A stretch of DNA of 64,000 bases from Chloroflexota bacterium (GTDB taxonomy: Bacteria; Chloroflexota; Chloroflexia; Chloroheliales; Chloroheliaceae). Positions 9,337 to 16,776 of this stretch are shown here, piece by piece (the stretch's first letter is position 1; each line of letters begins with the position of its first letter). Under the pieces are notes generated by a model that made no database searches, had not been told where the DNA came from, and was given only the letters and a program-made list of their open reading frames with translations. The position numbers and the translations under genes were made by a program. Where the stretch lies: contig JAQBPB010000038.1 in assembly GCA_028287745.1 (NCBI GenBank), positions 17,878 to 81,877 on the forward strand, read 5' to 3'.

Positions 9337-10398
9337 CTAAGCACCGGTATTACCATTGGCTACCAGCGTCGGTCTGTACTGGGTAACCGTGTGGGTATAG
9401 ACCGGTTGCGCCTTGCAGGCGCGGTCGGCCGCTTCAAGCATCCGGACTATTTTCAAACCGACCCACCCGCTGCTGCGCGGTACGTTGCCGGTAGCAATAC
9501 AGTCCAAAAAGTGCTGGCATTCTATCTTCAGGGGTTCGGCGGCCGGAATGCGCGGGATAGTTATATCGCCGGTGAAGTAAGAAGGGGTAAAGTTAATAAA
9601 CTCGCCTGTGCCGGTTTCCTGGGGAATGGTTACTTTCTTATCGTAAATGCGGATTTTTTCAGCTTCGGCTACATCGTTAAAGACGGCCATTTTCTGGCTG
9701 CCTACCACGGTTACCCGGCGGACTTTGCAGGGGTCCAGCCAGCTAACATGCACATTTACCAGCACGTTATTGGGAAAATAAGCTTCACTGAACACAACAT
9801 CATATATATTGGGGATGATATGGCTGGCACCCCGGGCGGTGATAAAATCCGGTTCGGCGCCATCCAAAAGGAAGCTTATTATTGAAAAGTCGTGGGGCGC
9901 CAGGTCCCACAGCACATTTATATCTTTCTGGAAAAGGCCCAGGTTCAACCGGGCGGCATCAATGTAGAAAATCTCGCCGAGTTCGCCACTTTGAATAATG
10001 CTACGCAATTTTTCGACTGCCGGGTTATATTCAAAGGTGTGGCCGACCATCAAGGTCAGGCCCAGGTTATCCGCCAATATGCAAAGCTCCAGGGCTTCTT
10101 CGGTAGAAGCGGCCAGGGGCTTTTCGACCAGGACATGTTTACCGGCCAGCAGGGCTTCTTTGACCAGCTTGTAATGGGTCCGGATTGGTGTGGCGATACA
10201 CACAGCCTCGACATCACTGTCCAACAACTGCTGGTAATCTTGTGTGGTCGCTATAGAGCCGTATAGTTGAGCAATTGTGTTCAACCTTTCTCGGCTCAGG
10301 TCCGAAATAATTGAAATTTCGGATTGAGGTATTTCATAGAAATTTCTTATGAGTTTTGGTCCCCAATAACCACAACCTATAATTCCTACTTTAATCAA
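9337..10398 (-). CDS. Gfo/Idh/MocA family oxidoreductase
   Basis: A 353-residue NAD(P)-dependent dehydrogenase. The Rossmann motif GCGYWG is at residues 8-13, the conserved EKP at 92-94, and APHDFSI falls where the family places its catalytic histidine. It starts with TTG at 10398, supported by a strong AGGAGGGG 3-4 bases upstream. The likely role is oxidation of a sugar-nucleotide C3 hydroxyl to a ketone, which the aminotransferase then aminates. It is the first gene of the exopolysaccharide operon, after a long gene-free region that should hold its promoter. Confidence 0.9.
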   Translation of the reverse strand: MIKVGIIGCGYWGPKLIRNFYEIPQSEISIISDLSRERLNTIAQLYGSIATTQDYQQLLDSDVEAVCIATPIRTHYKLVKEALLAGKHVLVEKPLAASTEEALELCILADNLGLTLMVGHTFEYNPAVEKLRSIIQSGELGEIFYIDAARLNLGLFQKDINVLWDLAPHDFSIISFLLDGAEPDFITARGASHIIPNIYDVVFSEAYFPNNVLVNVHVSWLDPCKVRRVTVVGSQKMAVFNDVAEAEKIRIYDKKVTIPQETGTGEFINFTPSYFTGDITIPRIPAAEPLKIECQHFLDCIATGNVPRSSGWVGLKIVRMLEAADRACKAQPVYTHTVTQYRPTLVANGNTGA

Positions 10399-10544
10399 CT
10401 GCCCCTCCTATTATTTATTCATCCGGAGCCTATAAAATAAGCATTGGTTTGCTTAATGAATAGGTCCCGGAACCAACCAACCTGGGTTGATAGTTCTTGA
10501 CAAATTAAATTAAAGGGTCAATAATTTATCCCAAACCCTCAAGG

Positions 10545-10562
10545 TCTTGACTTTAGTCAAGA
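10545..10562. promoter_or_regulatory. Palindromic candidate operator
   Basis: TCTTGACT-TT-AGTCAAGA is an 8+2+8 perfect palindrome, about 150 bases upstream of the exopolysaccharide operon start. Close variants (TTGACATTTGTCA, TTGACTTTAGTTA) occur in the gaps upstream of both oxidase modules. A dimeric regulator site is a reasonable reading, but chance cannot be excluded. Confidence 0.4.
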
Positions 10563-11843
10563 TGTTAGAGCTTTTGGGTTATTTGGATGTTAACCTGGAG
10601 ATAAATGCTCAACTCATATATCTTGAGGTTAACATCTGCAGCATAATTACCTGCAAAGTCTTTATCAGCCTTATACAGCCAATTTACGGCTATTAAATTA
10701 ATGAGCCCTGGATTTCTTGATCAGGTAGGAGAGGGAGACCCAGCACTTGGCTACCCCTAAGGTCCCGGTTTAGCCAGGATGTTAGAGCTATGGTAACTTT
10801 GTACGTACTTCCAGGAGGTTTCTCAACTTAACCACTTGGAAGGGTATTTCTTTCTTTACACCGACTCAAGAAATAAAAATCTCATCTTAGGGTGAGATTA
10901 TTATTCAAGTAAAATTCCCCATTATAAGTTAATAACCCACGTTTTAATTAAATTTTCAACCATAAATAAATCCCAGGTTGTAAGTGACCGGCCTTCCTCG
11001 CTACTAAAGAGCTTCCGGTACTAAACATTCCTGGTGTTCCGTCTAAAAACCTATAACTTAAATTCCAGGTAAAATCTACAAATAATTTGAAACCCATCTG
11101 GCTGGCATCAGGACGTAACCACTTAATAACAATAATACTAACAGTTACTGAAAATAGATTTCCATTTTAAATGCAAAGATTTCTTTACAAATTATGGTAG
11201 GGCGTCCCTTAAATTAAGGGTTTAACAGTTGATTAAAACAATATAACACCAGGCAACAAGCCTATGGGGCTATTTAATTCGAAACCTCTGTATGCGCCGG
11301 GGTCTCAAAAATACTGTTCAGGTAAATTGCGTAGGGTAACGTAAAAAATTTTAACACAAAGTCATAGCTAAATGAATAGTAAAGTTAACATAAAACAAGC
11401 AAAAAGTTAATCAATTTCAAAAAAATTCCAAAAGCAAGTGTTTTAAAAACGGAAAATCCCGGCAAAAAACCGGCAAAAAGGCCGATTTCTCGGTTTAGAA
11501 ACGCTTTTACCATCGAATCTGCCGCCTATGATAGCCATATTTACCAGTTTAACTACTTTTGTAGCAGAAATTACAACGGGCCCTTTTAATCCTTGTATTA
11601 AAAATTCAGAGTGAAAGATAAAGAATTAATTTATTTTTAATGTTGCTTTTTTTAGCTTATTTTTCAACATTTATTAGCCATTTAACCGATTGCATAAGTA
11701 GACTCTATTTTAGATCCTTGAGTTTCAACCGGGCGGAGGTCATATTTAAGGTATTGACAAAAATTCACCTGTGCTTTACCCTACTACGCGTAGGATTAAC
11801 ACTGGATGCAAGCATAAAAATTTACATCCAACACGTTTGTGGG

Positions 11844-11909
11844 TTCATAAAAGAAGCATAATTGGTTCAATAAAGAAGTATAATTGATTCAATAAAGAAG
11901 CATAATAGG
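11844..11909. repeat. Three 22-bp tandem repeats
   Basis: Three adjacent copies of a 22-base unit, TTCAATAAAGAAGYATAATTGR, at 11844-11865, 11866-11887 and 11888-11909. Copies differ at 3-4 positions. Iterated binding sites (an iteron-like array) or simple slippage expansion are both possible. Confidence 0.75.
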
Positions 11910-12317
11910 AAACAAAGAGACAAAACCAGTCCTTTCCAACTCCATAGCACCTTTTAGTTTATATCTCTTAACTATATTAACTGAATTTTGAATAGCAGTT
12001 TAATCACAAATTAAATTAGCTTTTACTGAGATGTGTCCGTAACTGAACTACTATCTATGTACATGTGCCTGCCACAAATACTTTTCCTGATTGTATGAAG
12101 AGAGTCGTAAAAAAAACAATAATTTCCTGTGCGTGGTCCTCACCGTCACTGACCTTTTAAGTCCATACCATTATAGTAGTTTTACTTTTATAAAGTATCT
12201 TTAGAGTCATCTAAAGTTTCAACTTGGCGACTTCCGAACCTTCTGTACAGCTTTAAGCATCCTGAAAAAGCGTTGAACCACCCATCGCCTGAAGCGCACT
12301 AGAGTGGCTTGAACATT

Positions 12318-13808
12318 ATGAATAATGTTATAAAAAGCTGGGAAACAGGTGCTATAAAACCCCTTATGAATGGTCTGGAACAATTTCGAAAGAAAATCCA
12401 AGAATACCGGCGGCCCACAGGCAAATCTCAGAAGGATTTGGCGCAGGCAGTTGGCCTGCATCCGAACGTTTTAAGCAATAAACTGAACGCCTCCGGTAGT
12501 ACGCTGCTAACTTACCCGGAAATCAAACGAATAATTTTTGTGCTGGTAGAATGGGGCGCCATCCGGGAAAAGGCGGAAGTAATCGAATTGCTTAGCATAA
12601 TTGGCCGGGATGCGGGCATTTTTACGCCCGAAGAATGGCTAAACCCACCCTTTGACCAGCTTGACCGCTTGCCGAAAACCTCTCCACCGGACGCGCCAGG
12701 CGGACAATACCCGCCGCAGCCGGGCGCGATTAAATATAAAGCTGAAGTTAACAACACTCCAGACGATATCACGCTAATTAAGCCGCACCTGCGCCACCAT
12801 GCCGATTGGGAGAGAGCCCTGGATGTCAGTAACTTTTTTGGGCATAGTATAGACCTGGATTTGCTGGAGGACTCTATAACCAATAAACAGGCCCGCATAA
12901 TTTTGCTGCTGGGCATGGCCGGGCTTGGCAAAACTATTCTTGCCAGTAAACTGGCAAAGCAGGCTGAGAAGCATTTTAAACATGTAATATGGCGTTCCTT
13001 GCGCGCTTCCCCGCGACCGGGGCAGCTGCTTAATGATCTTTTCGAACTTTTTGAACCGAATGTTGCCGCCTACGCCCACCCCCCGGAAACTTTGACCGAG
13101 AAACTTAACTGGTTGATTTCCTTTTTAGAAAATAACGCCTGCCTGATTGTCCTGGATGGTTATGAGAATATACTCCAGGCCGCCAATCGGGCCGGGATAT
13201 ACCAGGCCGGTTTTGAAGGTTTTGGGGATTTGTTGACCTATTTCGGCCAGAGCCACCACCAAAGTTGCCTGATAATTACCAGCCGCGAGAAACCAAACGA
13301 AATAATTGCTCTTGAAAGCAATACCCCGCTAATGCAAACCCATGTGCTGGCGGGGCTTAATTATATTGAAGCCCAGGAATTTCTAAAGAGTCAGAACCTG
13401 CACGGCACGCAAGAAGAATGGAACGAGCTTGTCACGCAATACTCCGGCAACCCGCTGGCCTTGAAGCTCGGGGCCTGGACCATCCGGGAAGTATTTGGCG
13501 GCAACATTCCTGATTTCCTGCACCTTAACGAACCGATTTTTGGCGACATCAAACTTATGCTGGACCAGCAATTCAGACGGCTCTCCCCGGCGGAACAGGA
13601 AATGATGTTCTGGCTGGCCTCAGAAAAGGAACCAGTTGCCCTGGAAAAGCTGGAAGAATATTCCAAATCCACCTCATCCCGCCTTCAACTAATCGAAACC
13701 CTCGAATCCCTGTTTCGCCGGACCTTTATTGAAAGGGAAGGGGATAGGCCGCTATTCAAACTCCAACCCATCTTACGAGAGTACATTACCAAATTTTATA
13801 GTAACTAG
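12318..13808 (+). CDS. STAND (NB-ARC) ATPase with N-terminal helix-turn-helix, no sensor repeats
   Basis: About 496 residues from the ATG at 12318 (ATG at 12366 is the alternative; neither has a clear ribosome site). Residues about 33-57 form an XRE-like helix-turn-helix (GKSQKDLAQAVGLHPNVLSNKL). A STAND NTPase follows: Walker A GMAGLGKT (about 199-206), Walker B-like CLIVLDGYE, an ITSRE sensor 1 segment and NPLALKLGAW at the place of the GLPL motif. A short winged-helix-like end follows. Relatives normally carry long WD40 or TPR sensor repeats after the ATPase; here the protein stops about 70 residues after it, so it is a short form or truncated. Such proteins are transcription-linked switches or conflict sensors. 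It lies 0.6 kb from the small protein and near the sigma/CHAT genes. Confidence 0.75.
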   Translation: MNNVIKSWETGAIKPLMNGLEQFRKKIQEYRRPTGKSQKDLAQAVGLHPNVLSNKLNASGSTLLTYPEIKRIIFVLVEWGAIREKAEVIELLSIIGRDAGIFTPEEWLNPPFDQLDRLPKTSPPDAPGGQYPPQPGAIKYKAEVNNTPDDITLIKPHLRHHADWERALDVSNFFGHSIDLDLLEDSITNKQARIILLLGMAGLGKTILASKLAKQAEKHFKHVIWRSLRASPRPGQLLNDLFELFEPNVAAYAHPPETLTEKLNWLISFLENNACLIVLDGYENILQAANRAGIYQAGFEGFGDLLTYFGQSHHQSCLIITSREKPNEIIALESNTPLMQTHVLAGLNYIEAQEFLKSQNLHGTQEEWNELVTQYSGNPLALKLGAWTIREVFGGNIPDFLHLNEPIFGDIKLMLDQQFRRLSPAEQEMMFWLASEKEPVALEKLEEYSKSTSSRLQLIETLESLFRRTFIEREGDRPLFKLQPILREYITKFYSN

Positions 13809-14410
13809 TGCCTGGCCGGACCCGCTGACTTTTCCCGGGCCAACCCTTATAAACCGGTAGTGGCAACAGGCCCCGGGGCCGGGCCGGACCGGTGGCGCTA
13901 TAACTTGTTGACATATAAGTTACAATTATTTCAAGTACTATTCCAGTGATTGAATTTTAACCGCTTTGCCGCAATATTTTAACTTCCCTAACTACCCTTG
14001 CCAGTTAAACCCTGGAGTCTCGCAAATCCATATAACAATATCAATCGGATTCATTTGAACGCTCACCCGGATATTATAATTTACCTTGGAAGTAACACCT
14101 ATTAGCGGTCATATAGGACCAGATAATGCCAGGTGAGCCTGGATTGACATTCTTTGGCTTAACGTTTAGCCGCAAACCGCCTTCCTCCCCTTTTCACCAG
14201 ATTAATCTCAATCCTTTTGCAATGCCCTTTATTTGTAATTTTGTCCAATCCACTTTGTATTTCGTATAAATATAGACAAGATAATTACCAGGCCAGGCAT
14301 AGTAGCTAAGAAGTCCTATTGCAGGGAAGGGATAAGTTGAGTTAAATAAGCTAAATTATTAAACCGGTTTTATCCGCATAGCGAGCTTTAAAAGCGCTTA
14401 GGAGCTAATT
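13809..14410. other. Intergenic region, no gene seen
   Basis: About 600 AT-rich bases between the STAND ATPase and the small protein. A GC-rich inverted stretch lies at about 13850-13895 (CCCCGGGGCCGGG core), and a lone TTGACA at 13908-13913 lacks a -10 box at a proper distance. I see no open frame worth calling. Confidence 0.5.
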
Positions 14411-14692
14411 GTGACAATGCCAATTGATCTGGAAAAAACTAACCCCAAAGGAATCGTGCTTTACAGCGCTTATGAGGAATACCTGAAGACAGGTAACAAA
14501 GTGATCGAAGTTAACCATTTTGCTGACAGATTAAAATCCTGGATACCGGAGAAAGAAATACAGCCAATTTTAAAATTTCTGGAGGTTGATGGCTCCATAA
14601 AACTAATTTCCAGGAATGTCGTGGAAACACAGAGTTTTGAGTTAACCTACTTTGGCCTGTACCGGGCCTATAATAAATTTTTATTCAGTTAG
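14411..14692 (+). CDS. Small protein of unknown function
   Basis: A 93-residue acidic/basic mixed protein. It starts with GTG at 14411, 6 bases after GGAG; the ATG two codons later would have a poorer spacing. Predicted mostly helical, with a WIPEKEIQPILKFLEVDGSI segment that could be a winged-helix turn, and aromatic C terminus (YFGLYRAYNKFLF). No signal peptide or membrane helix. I do not recognise a family. It is convergent with the anti-sigma gene and separated from it by 67 bases. Confidence 0.6.
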   Translation: MTMPIDLEKTNPKGIVLYSAYEEYLKTGNKVIEVNHFADRLKSWIPEKEIQPILKFLEVDGSIKLISRNVVETQSFELTYFGLYRAYNKFLFS

Positions 14693-14759
14693 GCGTCTGC
14701 GAAACCCGGCGCAGTTAATGGGTGCGAGGGTAGTTTCAGGGGTTTAAGGCCGCTTTAAT

Positions 14760-15407
14760 TCAGCTCAAACCCAGTTTTTCGATTACAAGGATTTTGTCTT
14801 TCAGTTTAATTTCCAGCTGGTAAGTTCCCCCGGGCAAGTCTTGAAATTCGATTTCACCGTTGTCACTTAACCTGGTGGAAAACCGGTTGCCCCCGGCAGC
14901 GGTTAAGCTTGCTTCTGCCAGGCTTCCGGACCCGTCAAACGGTAGTATCTGGCCCAGTAAAGTGAAATGGGCCGGTAAGAACGCCTGGCCCGGTGAAGGC
15001 ACTACCTGAAGGTCTAACTCATATACATCTGCCTCGTAGAGTAACTGGTAAAAACCGGCCAATTCCTGACCGCGCAAGCCCTGAACCAGGCTGGTACGGC
15101 TGTCAAAAGTCAGGACCGCCGCTAAACGGTCCAGCAGGCCCGGTTGCTTATAGCGATTCCTAAAGGCCAGTTGCAATTGGGCCGCTAAGGCCGGGGCCGG
15201 TTTAGATTGTTTATCCAGTTGAATAGCCTGGGAAATTCGACTCAACAGGCTTAACTGGGAAGCGCAAACCGGACAGCCCTGTTCGAGATGGCGGCTCATT
15301 TTTTGAAATTCTGCTGCTTCCAGGCGTTTTTCGTGATAATCTACTAATGTTTCATAAGAAATACCGGCCGGACAACTTTGCATTAAAAAATTTGGATTTT
15401 CTTTCAT
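14760..15407 (-). CDS. Zinc-finger anti-sigma factor with C-terminal beta domain
   Basis: A 215-residue soluble protein downstream of an ECF sigma gene in the same direction. It holds a zinc-binding anti-sigma motif, HLEQGCPVC (about 40-48, H-x4-C-x2-C), after a short helix. No membrane segment is present, so this is a cytoplasmic anti-sigma factor. The C-terminal part (about 128-215) is beta-rich with EFQDLPGGTYQLEI, a turn typical of carboxypeptidase-regulatory-like or transthyretin-like domains. This architecture could make the C-terminal domain a sensor or a protease target; the divergent CHAT protease and subtilase are candidates to act on it, which is an inference. GGAGAG lies 9 bases before the ATG. 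Confidence 0.75.
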   Translation of the reverse strand: MKENPNFLMQSCPAGISYETLVDYHEKRLEAAEFQKMSRHLEQGCPVCASQLSLLSRISQAIQLDKQSKPAPALAAQLQLAFRNRYKQPGLLDRLAAVLTFDSRTSLVQGLRGQELAGFYQLLYEADVYELDLQVVPSPGQAFLPAHFTLLGQILPFDGSGSLAEASLTAAGGNRFSTRLSDNGEIEFQDLPGGTYQLEIKLKDKILVIEKLGLS

Positions 15408-15572
15408 TACTAAAAACTCTCCGGAGTAACCTGCTAATTAACTTCCAACTTCGCTTAAAACCGGATACATTAACATATTATTAAGAGATAGTTCTTTTAT
15501 CCAAAATACATTCAATCCTGAAAATTCGGGCAACCGCCCTGTACCCGGCCCGCTTTTGATTAGTCTCCCCCC

Positions 15573-16166
15573 TTAAAACCCCATGCCCGCCATTAAATAG
15601 GCTAATTTTTTCAAGCAGCGCGCCCGGGAAGGTCCTACCGCGCCTTCAACTATTTTTAGTTCGCGGGCGACCGCGCCATAGGAAACCGGCCCATCCGAGA
15701 AATAGAGCAGTTCCAACATTTTCCGGCAGCGTTCATCGAGTGCAGCCATACTCTTTTGAAGTATTTCCAGTTCTTCGTGCTTAATTTGAGCATCATACAG
15801 CGGTGCCGAGCTATCCGGTAGCAGGTCAAGATAGTTCATTTCTTCCTGAGTACTTTCCCGGTTTCTAGCCATATCGGCGGCGGTTGTGGTCCGCTCACTT
15901 TTACGGTGCAAGCGCCAGCATTCGCGCCGGGTGGTTATTAATAACCAGCTTTTAAACTTTTCCTGCTGGTGCAGGGTAGGCAGCTTTTCCAGCACGATAA
16001 GGCATACCGAACCAAAAATATCATCCGCTTCGGATTTACTAAACCCAAGACTGAAAGGGACCGAGTAAATTAAAGACTGGTAGCGCTCGATTAAAGTTTG
16101 CCAGGCATCTTCCTGACCCTGGAGGCATCTTTCTACCAGTTTTAAATCACTTTCACTATTCTTCAT
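15573..16166 (-). CDS. ECF-family RNA polymerase sigma factor
   Basis: A 197-residue protein with sigma region 2 (ERYQSLIYSVPFSLGFSKSEADDIFGSVCLIVLEKLPTL, in about residues 27-65, then FKSWLLITTRRECWRLHRK) and a region 4 (about 138-190, LDERCRKMLELLYFSDGPVSYGAVARELKIVEGAVG). Regions 1 and 3 are missing, as usual for ECF factors. It directs RNA polymerase to a small regulon, probably including its own promoter in the 610-base gap shared with the CHAT gene. The anti-sigma gene follows 165 bases downstream. AGGGAT lies 8 bases before the ATG. Confidence 0.9.
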   Translation of the reverse strand: MKNSESDLKLVERCLQGQEDAWQTLIERYQSLIYSVPFSLGFSKSEADDIFGSVCLIVLEKLPTLHQQEKFKSWLLITTRRECWRLHRKSERTTTAADMARNRESTQEEMNYLDLLPDSSAPLYDAQIKHEELEILQKSMAALDERCRKMLELLYFSDGPVSYGAVARELKIVEGAVGPSRARCLKKLAYLMAGMGF

Positions 16167-16776
16167 AAGCTAATCCCTGGCAAGCAATAAATATAGCGCG
16201 TTCCTGCGGGCGGTAAGCTTAGCTGCCTTGCCCGGCACGCAGTTTTCAATGGCACTATCTAAAGATGTAAACCAATAAGGGAATCTCTTTTGAACAAGAG
16301 AACATTAAAAGGGCGGACACCTGCAAAAAGCAGGTAATATAAGTTTCATTCTGCCACATTTAGCCGGTCTTTGCATCACCGGTAGGCGTTGTCCTTATAA
16401 AGGCGGTAGAAACCTTCACCAGTATTTCAAGCATTCCGGGTGGTTGTAATTGAAATAGTAACTTGATTCATTTTGATTTGAAATAAGCGTCCGGCGATTT
16501 ACCTTTACAATTTGTCCGGTTAGATAGTTTAGCCGTATTTATATTAACGAATATATTAGTAGCAATACCTCAAGGCGTCCAACTCATTTCCTTTAAGATA
16601 ACCAGTAGTTGCTAACTAAGTATTTATTACTACTCGGGATATTTTCACACTCAACCGCTACTTTTGGGGTGATTTGGTGTTATAGAATTAGCTGAAACAG
16701 AATTTGGTTTAAAATTCACCGTAACCAGCGGGATAGACCGGTAGGAAGCTAGCAGGACCGGACTTCTGAGGTAACT
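16167..16776. promoter_or_regulatory. Divergent control region between sigma factor and CHAT gene
   Basis: About 610 bases without a gene. It must contain the start sites of the sigma operon (leftward) and of the CHAT gene (rightward). ECF factors commonly activate such divergent promoters, but I could not identify matching -35/-10 pairs on both sides. A short inverted stretch CCTGC-AAAAA-GCAGG sits at about 16319-16333. The words GGACCGG recur just before the CHAT start (about 16756) and in the gap before the subtilase gene (about 19747). Confidence 0.45.

Larger units (their letters stand above)
10399..12317. other. Long AT-rich gap with candidate operators and repeats
   Basis: No coding sequence is supported here: the longest open frame (73 codons, at about 11640) has no ribosome site and a biased, low-complexity translation. 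The base composition is clearly more AT-rich than the flanking genes. Contents: a perfect palindrome TCTTGACTTTAGTCAAGA at 10545-10562, a TTGAC/GTCAA pair at about 10498-10521, two copies of ATGTTAGAGCT (about 10563 and 10780), and three 22-bp tandem repeats at 11844-11909. It must contain the promoter of the exopolysaccharide operon, but I could not fix one. Confidence 0.6.

Noticed and set aside
10680..10800. A possible tRNA or small stable RNA in the long gap
   Set aside because: I found no cloverleaf, no TTCGA-type T-loop with a matching acceptor stem, and no conserved RNA motif.
11640..11861. A 73-codon frame in the long gap
   Set aside because: No ribosome site, AT-driven composition rich in Phe/Leu/Ser, and it runs into the tandem repeats.
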